Source: Pseudomonas huaxiensis
GTDB lineage: Bacteria > Pseudomonadota > Gammaproteobacteria > Pseudomonadales > Pseudomonadaceae
Direction of reading: 5' to 3'
Length of the DNA: 64,000 bases
Assembly (NCBI RefSeq): GCF_003231275.1
Contig: NZ_QKVL01000031.1
Location: 1 to 64,000, forward strand
Part shown: positions 20,407-30,289 of the stretch, piece by piece
Position numbering within the stretch: position 1 is the stretch's first letter
Layout: each line of letters begins with the position of its first letter
Notes under the pieces: generated by a model
What the model saw: only the letters and a program-made list of their open reading frames with translations
Databases searched by the model: none
What the model was told of the DNA's origin: nothing
Translations under genes and position numbers: made by a program

Positions 20407-21027
20407 TCAACCGCGGCGCACCGCATTGATGAACGCTTCGATGCGCGCTGCATCCTTGATGCCCTTGGACTGCTCTACCCCGCCACTGACGTCCACCGCA
20501 TAAGGCCGGACCTGAGCGATGGCCGCAGCGACGTTGTCCGGGGATAGCCCACCGGCGAGGATGATCGGCTTGCTCAGGCGATCCGGCACCAGCGACCAGT
20601 CGAAGGCTTCACCCGTCCCGCCGGGCACGCCGGCCACGTAGGTGTCGAGGAGAATGCCGCTGGCCTTGGCGTACAGCTTGCAGCTCGCCTCCAGGTCATC
20701 ACCGGGGCGGACCCGCAGCGCCTTGATCCAGGGACGGTTGTAGCCCTCGCAATCGGCCGGGGTTTCATCGCCGTGGAATTGCAGCAGGTCCAACGGTACG
20801 GCTTCGAGGATTTCGCTCAGTTCGCAGCGGCTGGCGTTGACGAACAGGCCCACGGTGGTTACGAACGGCGGCAAGGCGGCGATGATTTCCCGCGCTTGCT
20901 GCACGCTCACCGCGCGCGGGCTCTTGGCGTAGAACACCAGGCCAATGGCGTCAGCCCCCGCTTCGGCTGCGGCCAGCGCGTCTTCCACGCGAGTAATACC
21001 GCAGATCTTGCTGCGAACGGCAGACAT
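20407..21027 (-). CDS. trpF: Phosphoribosylanthranilate isomerase TrpF
   Basis: Third step of tryptophan synthesis after chorismate: PRA to CdRP by Amadori rearrangement. 206 residues, TIM barrel. KICGITRVED holds the catalytic Cys, GLFVN and LLQFHGDE are standard strands, and DVSGGVE ends the active site. The frame is open for 15 codons before the ATG chosen (21027, MSAVRSKICG); this start gives the family's usual length. In Pseudomonas trpF stands apart from other trp genes, as here. Confidence 0.96.
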   Translation of the reverse strand: MSAVRSKICGITRVEDALAAAEAGADAIGLVFYAKSPRAVSVQQAREIIAALPPFVTTVGLFVNASRCELSEILEAVPLDLLQFHGDETPADCEGYNRPWIKALRVRPGDDLEASCKLYAKASGILLDTYVAGVPGGTGEAFDWSLVPDRLSKPIILAGGLSPDNVAAAIAQVRPYAVDVSGGVEQSKGIKDAARIEAFINAVRRG

Positions 21028-21065
21028 AGCCAGCGAACCTCGACTGATCCCGAAAGCCCCGGATG

Positions 21066-21908
21066 TTAGCAAATGACCGCCGGGTCGTCAGCCGCCAGTG
21101 ACTCGAAACCCGTGAGGAAATGCGGACCAATGAAACGCACAGGCAAAGCGAACTCTTCCGGGTACTCGACCTGCACCAGATACAGGCCGAACGGATGCGC
21201 TGTGACGCCACCAGCACGCCGGTCGAGGCTGGTCAGCACCTGCCCCGCCCACTCCGGCGAACGCTCGCCGGCACCGATGGCCATCAGTACGCCAGCGATG
21301 TTGCGCACCATGTGATGGAGAAACGCACTGGCGCGCAGATCCAGCACGATCATCTTGCCGTGGCGGGTAACGCGCAGGTGGTGAAGGGTCTTGATCGGCG
21401 ACTTGGCCTGGCATTGGCCGGCGCGGAAGGCACTGAAATCGTGGGTGCCGACCAATTGAGCGGCGGCTTCGGCCATACGCTCGACATCCAGCGGCCGATG
21501 GTTCCAGGTGACCTGATCACCCAGGTGCGCCGGGCGAATATCGTCGTTATAGATGACGTAGCGATAGCGCCGCGCACACGCCTTGTAGCGGGCATGGAAA
21601 TGCGCCGGCATCTCCTTCGCCCAGGAAACGCTGACGTCATGGGGCAGGTTGATATTGGCGCCCATGGTCCAGGCCCTGGAACTGCGCACCGCGCGGGTGT
21701 CGAAATGCACCACCTGACCGCAGGCGTGCACGCCGGCATCGGTGCGCCCGGCGCAATGCAGCGCCACCGGCGAATCGGCCACCCTCGACAGCGCTTCTTC
21801 AAGGGTCTGCTGAACACTCACAGCATTGCTTTGGCGCTGCCAGCCACGATAGCGGGAGCCTTTGTATTCCACGCCCAGGGCGATTCTGAAAAAGCCTTCG
21901 GCCGCCAT
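21066..21908 (-). CDS. truA: tRNA pseudouridine(38-40) synthase TruA
   Basis: Makes pseudouridine at positions 38-40 in the anticodon arm of many tRNAs. The catalytic Asp lies in GRTDAGVHA, and RSSRAWTMGANINLP, YRYVIYN and FLHHMVRNI are family motifs. Start is uncertain: I take the ATG at 21908 (MAAEGFFRIALG, 280 residues), which lacks a clear ribosome site. Upstream TTG codons at 21938 (CAGG in front) and 21965 are in frame and would add 10 or 19 residues. It lies between fimV and trpF as in P. aeruginosa. Confidence 0.93.
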   Translation of the reverse strand: MAAEGFFRIALGVEYKGSRYRGWQRQSNAVSVQQTLEEALSRVADSPVALHCAGRTDAGVHACGQVVHFDTRAVRSSRAWTMGANINLPHDVSVSWAKEMPAHFHARYKACARRYRYVIYNDDIRPAHLGDQVTWNHRPLDVERMAEAAAQLVGTHDFSAFRAGQCQAKSPIKTLHHLRVTRHGKMIVLDLRASAFLHHMVRNIAGVLMAIGAGERSPEWAGQVLTSLDRRAGGVTAHPFGLYLVQVEYPEEFALPVRFIGPHFLTGFESLAADDPAVIC

Positions 21909-22028
21909 TTCGGCGGCCGAGTTGTCGATGATTTCCAAGGGGATAAAGCCTGTCGATTTACACAATGGCGGGAATTATAACGACAACGGCAGCCACCCGG
22001 GCTGCCGTTGGACTTTCGAGGCGGACGG

Positions 22029-25000
22029 TCAGACCAGTTTCGAAAGCAGCTCGTTGGCTTCGAGACGCTGGGCCTGGTCACCCTCCTTGTTGACCTCGTG
22101 GAGGATGTCGCGGGCGCCGTCATGGTCCCCCATGTCGATGTAGGCACGGGCGAGATCAAGCTTGGTCGCCACTTCGTCTGCCCCGGACAGGTAGTCGAAT
22201 TCCGCATCCTCCGGCAACGCCGCTGCATCTTCAGCGGTGAAATGCGGCTCGAGTGGCGGCTGCTCCAAGCTCTGCGACAGCTTGTCGAGCTCGGCGTTGA
22301 CGTCATCCAGTTCCGCAGCAAAGTTCTTCGCCGCCGCATCCGACTCGCCCGGCAGGGACAGGTCGAAGTCCTCCGGCAAATCGAGATCCGGCAGGTCGGC
22401 TTCCAGGCCCAGGTCGTTATCGAATGCCGCCAGTTCCGCCTCGATGTCCAGCGGTGGCCTGGCTTGAGGCGCAGTCGCCGGGGCGTCGTCGGTAACGTCC
22501 AGATCGAAGTCGGCCAGAGCGTCCGGCTGGGTCGCCAATGCCTTGTCGGCATCTTCGAACAGGGCGTCGAAGTCCATGTCGTCAAGTGCCGCGGAGGCTA
22601 CCGGCTCGGCTTGTGGTTCGGGTTGCTGCTCTGGCTGCACCTGGGCAGCGGTGTGTTCCTGCAACAGGCTGTCGAAGTCCAGGTCGTCCAGCGCCGGTGC
22701 AGGCTCCGGCTCGACTTGCGCTTCAGGCTGCGCCTGGGCGGCGGTGTGTTCCTGCAGCAGGCTGTCGAAATCCAGATCGTCCAGCGCTGGAGCAGGCTCG
22801 GGCTCGACTTGCGCTTCGGGCTGCGCCTGGGCGGCGGTGTGTTCCTGCAGCAGGCTGTCGAAATCCAGGTCATCCAGCGCCGGAGCGACTTCAGGCTCTG
22901 GCTCCGGCTCTGGAGCTGCCTGTGCCGCAGTCTGCTCTTGCAGCAGCGTGTCGAAATCCAGGTCATCCAGATCAGCAACAGGCTCAGGTTCGGCTTGTGG
23001 TGCTGGTGCCGATGCCGGCTGAGCTTCGGGGTTGTCTTGCAGCAGGGTATCGAAGTCCAGATCGTCGAGGGACGGCTCCGGTGCAGCGGCTTCGCTGGCC
23101 TTGACCGCGGCGATATCCGCTGGCGTTTCCAGTTCCAGCCCGTCCAGATCGTCCAGGCTCAGGTCAAAGGCGCTGTCCAGTTCGTCATCGCCGGGCAGGT
23201 CGGCTTCCGGTTTTGGCTCTTCGGACAACAGCCCCTGAACGAACTCTTCGTCCAGTGCCGTTGCCGCTACCGCACCGGCAGCCACCAGTGTGACCATCGC
23301 CGGATATTGGCTCTTGAGACCGTCGACGGCGGCGAGGTTCTGCGGGTTGGCCTGCAGCTGCCGCTCCTGACCGACAAAGGCGTCGCGGTCACCCTGACGG
23401 GCATAGACATCCATCAGCTTCAGGCGCAGATCGCTACGCTGCGGCGCCTTCTCAACTGCAGGCTCCAGCAGGTTGGCGGCGTGGTTCAGGCGGCCGTTGG
23501 CGATGCTCTCATCGACTTCCGCCAGCAGTGGGTCGACCGCGGGTTCGGCGACCGGCGCCACACGCGGCTCACTGACTTGCTCGGCGGCAGTCGCCGCGGC
23601 GGCGGAGGCTGCGACCACGGCAGGGGCCAGCTTGACGGTCGGCGGAGCCATGTCCAGGCCTTCGAAGCTGCTCGATGGCAGTTCCAGGTCCGGACCGAGT
23701 TCGGTTTCCTCGGCCAGCGCGCGCGCCATGCGCAGGTGTTTTTCCGCTTCCTGTTGGGCCTTGCGCTTGCGCGCCATCAGCAACAGGAGCAGCAGCAAAG
23801 CCAGGAGTGCAGAACCGGCAATCAGCGCCAGCAGCAGCGGGTTGCCGAGAATGCTGTCCAGGCCACTATCGTTGTTTTCCGGGGCGACTTCGGTAGCGGC
23901 CGCATCGACAGGCGCGGTATCGACCGCAGCAGGCGCCGGTGCTACCACCGGTTCAGCCGGGGCCGGTTGCAACTGGGCGTCGATAACCGGCGCAGTCGCG
24001 ACCGGAGCTTCTGCCGGAGCCGGAGCCGGAGCTGGCACGGGAATGCCACTCTGGGCTTCGAGGCGGGCCAGTTGGTCGTTTTTCAGTTCGATCAGCCGCT
24101 GCAGTTTGTCCAGTTGGCTCTGCAGATCGGTCATGCGGCTTTTCAGCTCGTCGCCTTCGCGGCGGCTGGCGTCGAGGTTTTCCTGGGTCGTCGCCAGTTT
24201 GTCGCTCAATGCCTTGTCACCGGCAGCACCCTTGCCTGCGGGAGCGACCAGCTTGAGGTTGTCCTGCTCGGCAACACGTGCCGGCGCGGGCTGCGCCGTA
24301 TTGCGCCGGGTGGCATCCAGTTGCCGCGCCTGCGGCCCAAGACGACGACCCTGACGCCAGGCGGCGTACTGCTCGTTGACTTCTTTTACCGCCTGGCCCT
24401 GCGGAATGTTCTGGATCTGTTGCTGGTCCGGCATACGCAGGACCTGGCCGGTCTTGAGCTGGTTGATGTTGCCGTTGATGAAGGCATCCGGGTTGAGCGC
24501 CTGGATCGCCAGCATGGTCTGGTGCACCGAGCCACCCTGACGCGCGCGCGAGGCGATTTCCCACAAGGTGTCGCGGCGCATGGTGGTGTAGTTGCCCGGC
24601 GCGCTGACCGCCGGGGTTACGCCGGCGGCCTTGGCGGCTTCGGGGGAAAACTTGGATGGGTCGATCAGTACGCTGTAGTCGCGCAGCAGACGGCCTTGGG
24701 GCCACAGCACCTGGACCAGGAATTTGACCATCGGCTCTGGCAGTGGCTGGCTGGAGGTCACTTTCAGGACACTCTTGCCCGCCGGATTGATCACCGGGGT
24801 GAAGGTCAGGTCATTGAGGAAGGTCTGGCGTGCAACGCCCGCCTTGCTGAATTCTTCTGCCGGCGCCAGGCTCGGCTTGACTTCGGCGGCAGTGAGGTCA
24901 CGTACATCGAGCAGTTCGATCTCGGCGTCCAACGGCTGGTTCTGCGCCGACTTGAGGGTCAATTCGCCCAACCCGAGGGCATGCGCCATACCGGAAGACA

Positions 25001-25049
25001 GCGCCGACGCTGCGGCTATTGCTAACACCAGTTTGCGAATTCGAAGCAT
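22029..25049 (-). CDS. fimV: Pilus assembly / polarity hub protein FimV
   Basis: Large inner-membrane protein that binds peptidoglycan and organises the pole for type IV pili and twitching. 1006 residues from the ATG at 25049 (MLRIRKLVLAIA, a signal peptide ending near AHA-LG). Then a periplasmic FimV N-domain, a LysM motif (YTTMRRDTLWEIA, about 153-210), a coiled coil (about 290-330), one membrane helix (about 410-430), and a long acidic cytoplasmic region. The latter holds six copies of a LDDLDFDSLLQ unit and ends in the FimV C-terminal TPR-like domain (DLARAYIDMGD). The frame opens 44 codons earlier but that part has no signal sequence. Confidence 0.96.
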   Translation of the reverse strand: MLRIRKLVLAIAAASALSSGMAHALGLGELTLKSAQNQPLDAEIELLDVRDLTAAEVKPSLAPAEEFSKAGVARQTFLNDLTFTPVINPAGKSVLKVTSSQPLPEPMVKFLVQVLWPQGRLLRDYSVLIDPSKFSPEAAKAAGVTPAVSAPGNYTTMRRDTLWEIASRARQGGSVHQTMLAIQALNPDAFINGNINQLKTGQVLRMPDQQQIQNIPQGQAVKEVNEQYAAWRQGRRLGPQARQLDATRRNTAQPAPARVAEQDNLKLVAPAGKGAAGDKALSDKLATTQENLDASRREGDELKSRMTDLQSQLDKLQRLIELKNDQLARLEAQSGIPVPAPAPAPAEAPVATAPVIDAQLQPAPAEPVVAPAPAAVDTAPVDAAATEVAPENNDSGLDSILGNPLLLALIAGSALLALLLLLLLMARKRKAQQEAEKHLRMARALAEETELGPDLELPSSSFEGLDMAPPTVKLAPAVVAASAAAATAAEQVSEPRVAPVAEPAVDPLLAEVDESIANGRLNHAANLLEPAVEKAPQRSDLRLKLMDVYARQGDRDAFVGQERQLQANPQNLAAVDGLKSQYPAMVTLVAAGAVAATALDEEFVQGLLSEEPKPEADLPGDDELDSAFDLSLDDLDGLELETPADIAAVKASEAAAPEPSLDDLDFDTLLQDNPEAQPASAPAPQAEPEPVADLDDLDFDTLLQEQTAAQAAPEPEPEPEVAPALDDLDFDSLLQEHTAAQAQPEAQVEPEPAPALDDLDFDSLLQEHTAAQAQPEAQVEPEPAPALDDLDFDSLLQEHTAAQVQPEQQPEPQAEPVASAALDDMDFDALFEDADKALATQPDALADFDLDVTDDAPATAPQARPPLDIEAELAAFDNDLGLEADLPDLDLPEDFDLSLPGESDAAAKNFAAELDDVNAELDKLSQSLEQPPLEPHFTAEDAAALPEDAEFDYLSGADEVATKLDLARAYIDMGDHDGARDILHEVNKEGDQAQRLEANELLSKLV
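22553..23076 (-). repeat. Tandem acidic repeats inside fimV
   Basis: Six units of LDD(L/M)DFD(S/T/A)L(L/F). The four central units recur at an exact 93-bp period (31 residues), and the two most alike encode identical proteins. Spacers are Ala/Gln/Pro/Glu-rich (for example EHTAAQAQPEAQVEPEPAP). Confidence 0.93.
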
Positions 25050-25151
25050 GACCTCATCCTTTGTTTGAAACTTCCCCGGGCACCGAGAAGAAGTGAAGAA
25101 CCGCCTTGAGGCTTGGTACCGACATGACCACTGCCATGTTCGAACTGTTGG

Positions 25152-25184
25152 TAAATGCCGGAGCAAAGTTATTTCCGGCATTTA
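25152..25184 (-). other. Perfect 11-bp hairpin between usg and fimV
   Basis: TAAATGCCGGA and its exact complement, separated by 11 nt, in the 168-bp gap between the usg stop and the fimV start. No T-run follows on the minus strand, so it may be an mRNA end, a processing site or part of the fimV leader rather than an efficient intrinsic terminator. Confidence 0.6.
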
Positions 25185-25217
25185 ACGCTCAGTGTGCAAA
25201 GTGTCGCCAAGTATCTT

Positions 25218-26228
25218 TTACACAAGGTCTTTTATCAACAATTCAGCCACCTGTACGGCGTTCAAACCCGCGCCTTTGCGCACGTTATCGGTCGTCAGCC
25301 AGAGATTGAGTTGTTGTGCCTCGTCGATACCGCTGCGAACGCGGCCCACATACACCACATCCTGGCCTACTGCATCACCCACCGGCGTCGGATAATCCCC
25401 CGCCTCCACCAGTTCGATACTTTCAGCCGCTTCCAGCGCCCTATTCACGGCAGGCAGATCCACCGCCTCGCGCGTGTTCAAGGTCACAGTGTAGCTATCG
25501 CCGAAAAACACCGGGACTTGAATGCAGGTTACTGAAATGCTGAGTAAAGGCAGGTCCAGTAATTCGCGCAACTCGCGCACCAGACGACGCTCCAGCAGGC
25601 CATGACCCTGCTCATCACTGGCACCGACCTGAGGCAGCAGATTGAAGGCTACTTGCCGATCGAAGAAGCGCGGCTCCAGTGGGCGGGCATTGAGCAACTC
25701 GGCGGTTTGCCGGGCCAGTTCGCTGACAGCTTCGCGGCCTTGGGCGGAGATGGCCTGGCAGGCGGTGACGTGCACACGCTCCAGGCTGATCAGGTTTTTC
25801 AACGGCGCCAGCACCACGGCCAGGGCTACCGCAGCGGAACTCGGGCTGTGCAATTGCAGCGGTGCTTTCAAGTTGTCCAGCACCTGCGGGTTGGCTTCCG
25901 GCACTATGGCCGGGGCTTGATCGGCAGGCAGCGCGCCGGTGAGGTCGATCACCGCGCAACCGGCAGCTTGCGCACGCGGCGCGAAGCTCAGAGTGACGGC
26001 CGGGCCGGCAGCGAAGAAGGCCAGGCGGACCTTGCTGAAATCGAAGTCATCGACATCGCGGGTACGCAGGTTCTTGCCGCGAAAAGCCACGGAACTGCCG
26101 GCCGATTCGTTGCTCGCCAACAGGTACAGGGTGCCCACCGGGAAGTCGCGTTCTTCGAGGATCTGCACAAGGGTTTCACCGACGGTGCCGGTGGCGCCGA
26201 TGACGGCGATATCGATGGGCTGGGTCAT
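25218..26228 (-). CDS. usg: USG-1 protein, aspartate-semialdehyde dehydrogenase homologue
   Basis: 336 residues with the NADP-binding GATGTVGE at the start and the dehydrogenase/dimerisation domain fold of the Asd family. Where real Asd has the nucleophile in GGNCTVSLM, this protein reads HSPSSAAVALA, so the catalytic Cys is missing. USG-1 proteins are known Asd paralogues of unclear function. The gene follows asd, as in P. aeruginosa, with a terminator and a REP pair in the 218-bp gap, so it is probably expressed separately from asd. Confidence 0.88.
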   Translation of the reverse strand: MTQPIDIAVIGATGTVGETLVQILEERDFPVGTLYLLASNESAGSSVAFRGKNLRTRDVDDFDFSKVRLAFFAAGPAVTLSFAPRAQAAGCAVIDLTGALPADQAPAIVPEANPQVLDNLKAPLQLHSPSSAAVALAVVLAPLKNLISLERVHVTACQAISAQGREAVSELARQTAELLNARPLEPRFFDRQVAFNLLPQVGASDEQGHGLLERRLVRELRELLDLPLLSISVTCIQVPVFFGDSYTVTLNTREAVDLPAVNRALEAAESIELVEAGDYPTPVGDAVGQDVVYVGRVRSGIDEAQQLNLWLTTDNVRKGAGLNAVQVAELLIKDLV

Positions 26229-26265
26229 TTGGGGTCTCTCTGGCCGGTTGGGTTGCCGTGCTACC

Positions 26266-26332
26266 TATCGCGAGGAAGCTCGCTCCTACGAGTTCGCGGA
26301 ACTTCTGTAGGAGCGAGCTTGCTCGCGAAAGG
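26266..26332. repeat. Inverted REP pair
   Basis: TCGCGAGGAAGCTCGCTCCTA and, in opposite orientation, TAGGAGCGAGCTTGCTCGCGA, 17 bases apart. This is the REP doublet (REPIN) layout common in fluorescent pseudomonads. Confidence 0.85.
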
Positions 26333-26388
26333 CTGCAAAAGCAGTCCCGGATTATGCGGGAGCGGCACTTTACTTGGATTCGATCCCA

Positions 26389-26426
26389 CAAAAAACAAAA
26401 AACCCGCGCTGTCTCCAGCGCGGGTT
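26389..26426 (-). terminator. Terminator after asd
   Basis: 10-bp perfect stem AACCCGCGCT/AGCGCGGGTT with a 6-nt loop, followed on the minus strand by TTTTGTTTTTTG. It lies 20 bp past the asd stop. Confidence 0.92.
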
Positions 26427-26446
26427 TCGACTTTACCGCGAAGCGA

Positions 26447-27559
26447 TCAACGCTCCAGCAGGATCCGCAGCATGCGGCGCAGCGGCTCGGCCGCGCCCCA
26501 CAGCAGTTGGTCGCCTACGGTGAAGGCGCCCAGGTACTGCGAACCCATGTTCAGCTTGCGCAGACGACCGACCGGGATGTTCAGGGTGCCGGTAACGTTG
26601 GTCGGAGTCAGCTCTTGCATGCTGATCTCGCGCTGGTTCGGCACCAGTTTCACCCAAGGGTTGTGCTGGCTGATCATGCCTTCGATGTCGGCGAGCGGCA
26701 CATCCTTGTTCAGCTTGATGGTCAGCGCCTGGCTGTGGCAACGCATGGCGCCGATGCGCACGCAGATGCCATCGACCGGGATCGGGCTCTTGAAGCGACC
26801 GAGGATCTTGTTGGTCTCGGCCTGGGCCTTCCACTCTTCACGGCTCTGACCGTTCGGCAGTTCCTTGTCGATCCAGGGAATCAGGCTGCCGGCCAGCGGT
26901 ACACCGAAGTTCTCGGTCGGGTAGCTGTCGCTGCGCATGGCTTCGGCGACCTTGCGGTCGATGTCGAGGATAGCGCTGGCCGGGTTGGCCAGTTCATCGG
27001 CAACGGCCGCGTTGGTAGCGCCCATCTGGCGGATCAGCTCACGCATGTTCTGCGCGCCGGCGCCGGAAGCCGCCTGATACGTCATGGCGCTCATCCACTC
27101 GACCAGGCCGGCTTCGAACAAGCCGCCCAGACCCATCAGCATCAGGCTGACGGTGCAGTTGCCACCGATGTAGTTCTTGGTGCCGGCGTCCAGTTGCTGG
27201 TCGATGACCTTGCGGTTGACCGGATCCAGCACGATGACCGCGTCATCCTGCATGCGCAGGGACGAAGCGGCGTCGATCCAGTAACCCTGCCAGCCGGCTT
27301 CACGCAGCTTCGGGAAAACCTCGTTGGTGTAGTCGCCACCCTGACAGGTCAGGATCACATCCAGGGTCTTGAGCTCGTCGATGCTGTAGGCATCCTTCAG
27401 CGGAGCAATGTCCTTGCCCACTGCCGGGCCTTGGCCACCGACGTTGGAAGTGGTGAAGAACACCGGCTCGATAAGATCGAAATCCTGCTCTTCAAGCATC
27501 CGCTGCATGAGCACGGAACCGACCATTCCACGCCAACCGATCAGACCTACACGTTTCAT
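26447..27559 (-). CDS. asd: Aspartate-semialdehyde dehydrogenase Asd
   Basis: Reduces aspartyl phosphate to aspartate semialdehyde, the branch point to lysine/diaminopimelate, threonine and methionine. 370 residues. NADP loop GWRGMVGS, nucleophile Cys in GGNCTVSLM (about residue 136), and RIGAMRCHSQALT with the catalytic His. It is the active counterpart of the downstream usg product. A 67-bp gap separates it from leuB, and a strong terminator follows. Confidence 0.97.
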   Translation of the reverse strand: MKRVGLIGWRGMVGSVLMQRMLEEQDFDLIEPVFFTTSNVGGQGPAVGKDIAPLKDAYSIDELKTLDVILTCQGGDYTNEVFPKLREAGWQGYWIDAASSLRMQDDAVIVLDPVNRKVIDQQLDAGTKNYIGGNCTVSLMLMGLGGLFEAGLVEWMSAMTYQAASGAGAQNMRELIRQMGATNAAVADELANPASAILDIDRKVAEAMRSDSYPTENFGVPLAGSLIPWIDKELPNGQSREEWKAQAETNKILGRFKSPIPVDGICVRIGAMRCHSQALTIKLNKDVPLADIEGMISQHNPWVKLVPNQREISMQELTPTNVTGTLNIPVGRLRKLNMGSQYLGAFTVGDQLLWGAAEPLRRMLRILLER

Positions 27560-27626
27560 CGCAACTACACCTTCGCTAAAAGTGGGCCGCTGTCTTGGTT
27601 GTGATTTCGACAGCGGGCCAGAGAGA

Positions 27627-28709
<1,083 letters not shown>

Positions 28710-28771
28710 GCTTTCCTCTATTCAATTCAAGCGGTGCGCCCACGTGGCGCGCCGGAAAATTCAGTGTGATT

Positions 28772-29536
28772 TCAGCGCTCGGCCCACAACACCAGAACAT
28801 CGGTGCTGAAAGAGCCGTCGGCCTCGATCTGGTAATACTGCCGCACTTCTTCACCCATGGCCTGCTGCAATTGGAGGATGGCGGCGCGCATCGGCTCGGG
28901 GGTGCGCATCCGCTCGACCCAGGAGGCCCACTCCAGACGCAGGCCCTGGCGGGTGTGACTGCGGACGAACAGCCCGGCCTCGCTGACCTGGCGCAGCCAC
29001 TCGGCGGCGGAATAATCGCGCACATGGCTGGTATCGCGCAGCACTTCAACGCTTTGCAGGTAAGTGTCCAGCAGCGGGCTGCCCGGCGACATCACATCGA
29101 TGAAGGCCGCCACGCCGCCCGGCTTGAGCACCCGGCGAACTTCACGCAGGGCCAGGCCCAGGTCGCTCCAGTGATGCGCCGAGTAACGGCTGAAGACGAA
29201 ATCGAACGAAGCATCGGCGAACGGCAGGCGCTCGGCGGCACCGCGTTCTGTGGCGATATTGCCGAAGCCGCGCTCGGCGGCACTGGCGGCGACCACATCG
29301 AGCATCTGCTGCGACAGGTCGTAGGCCACCACTTCGGCGACCAGCGGAGCCACATGGAAACTCACATGGCCGGCGCCGCAGCCGAGGTCGAGAACACGGG
29401 CGTTTTCATGCCCGGCCAGCGCGGCCTGGAGCAAGGCAAACTCGGTGCCCTGAGCATGTACGGCACTGCTCAGGTAGGCGCTGGCCTGTTCGCCGAACTG
29501 GCGCTGGACAACGTCCTTGTGGCTGCTGCTGGTCAT
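28772..29536 (-). CDS. Class I SAM-dependent methyltransferase
   Basis: 254 residues with motif I VLDLGCGAGHVSFH, then VVAYDLSQQML (motif II) and the FSRYSAHHW/EVRRVLKPGG region of UbiE-type enzymes. The substrate is unknown. It lies between leuD and leuB, an arrangement also found in P. aeruginosa, so it is conserved there although leucine synthesis has no methylation step. An inverted REP pair lies upstream, between it and leuD. Confidence 0.87.
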   Translation of the reverse strand: MTSSSHKDVVQRQFGEQASAYLSSAVHAQGTEFALLQAALAGHENARVLDLGCGAGHVSFHVAPLVAEVVAYDLSQQMLDVVAASAAERGFGNIATERGAAERLPFADASFDFVFSRYSAHHWSDLGLALREVRRVLKPGGVAAFIDVMSPGSPLLDTYLQSVEVLRDTSHVRDYSAAEWLRQVSEAGLFVRSHTRQGLRLEWASWVERMRTPEPMRAAILQLQQAMGEEVRQYYQIEADGSFSTDVLVLWAER

Positions 29537-29557
29537 CTTCTGTCTCCGAAGGCCGCC

Positions 29558-29629
29558 ATCGCTGGCAAGCCCGCTCCCACACAGTCTGCGGTACGCACAA
29601 GAACCTGTGGGAGCCGGCGTGCCGGCGAT
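29558..29629. repeat. Inverted REP pair in the leu operon
   Basis: ATCGCTGGCAAGCCCGCTCC plus CAC and, facing it, GTGGGAGCCGGCGTGCCGGC plus GAT, about 20 bases apart. The pair fills the gap between leuD and the methyltransferase gene. Confidence 0.88.
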
Positions 29630-29641
29630 AGGGCTAATACA

Positions 29642-30289
29642 TTACTGGGCGTCGCGGAACAACCACGGCTGGCTGGCACGATGCCTGGTTTCAAAGGCCG
29701 CAATGGCATCGCCGTCCTGCAGGGTCAGGCCAATATCGTCCAGACCGTTGAGCAGGCAGTGCTTGCGGAACGCATCGATCTCGAAGCTGAGCACTTTGCC
29801 ATCCGGACGGGTGACGGTCTGTGCCTGCAGGTCGATGCTCAGTTGATAACCCGGATCAGCTTCCACTTGCTTGAACAGCTCATCGACTTCTTCGTCGCTG
29901 AGGATGATCGGCAACAGGCCGTTCTTGAAGCTGTTGTTGAAGAAGATGTCGGCGTAGCTCGGCGCGATGATGCTGCGGAAACCGTACTCTTCCAGCGCCC
30001 ACGGGGCGTGCTCGCGGCTCGAACCGCAACCGAAGTTCTCGCGGGCCAGCAACACGCTGGCGCCTTGATAACGGTCGTGGTTGAGAACGAAGTCGCGGTT
30101 GACCGGACGCTTGCTGTTGTCCTGGTACGGCTGGCCGACATCCAGGTAACGCCACTCGTCGAACAGGTTCGGGCCGAAACCGGTGCGCTTGATCGACTTC
30201 AGGAATTGCTTGGGAATGATCTGGTCGGTGTCGACGTTGGCACGGTCGAGCGGAGCGACAAGGCCGGTGTGTTGGGTAAAGGCTTTCAT
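29642..30289 (-). CDS. leuD: 3-isopropylmalate dehydratase small subunit LeuD
   Basis: Swivelling domain that, with LeuC, isomerises 2- to 3-isopropylmalate. 215 residues from the ATG at 30289 (MKAFTQHTGLVAPLDRANVD). DTDQIIPKQFLK and NFGCGSSREHAPWAL are signature motifs. The frame is open for 62 further codons upstream, but that part overlaps leuC and is not conserved. Its ATG overlaps the leuC stop by four bases (ATGA), so the two subunits are coupled. Confidence 0.96.
   Translation of the reverse strand: MKAFTQHTGLVAPLDRANVDTDQIIPKQFLKSIKRTGFGPNLFDEWRYLDVGQPYQDNSKRPVNRDFVLNHDRYQGASVLLARENFGCGSSREHAPWALEEYGFRSIIAPSYADIFFNNSFKNGLLPIILSDEEVDELFKQVEADPGYQLSIDLQAQTVTRPDGKVLSFEIDAFRKHCLLNGLDDIGLTLQDGDAIAAFETRHRASQPWLFRDAQ

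Noticed and set aside
20199..20453. 84-codon frame in the accD-trpF spacer
   Set aside because: Starts inside trpF, Arg-rich, no ribosome site and no family resemblance.
22553..23076. CRISPR-like spaced repeat
   Set aside because: Period of 93 bp in frame with an acidic protein repeat; no cas genes.
22008..25025. 1005-codon frame opposite fimV
   Set aside because: Arises from the acidic Asp/Glu/Ala-rich repeats of FimV read backwards; composition is Arg/Gln/Leu-rich and there is no ribosome site or family.
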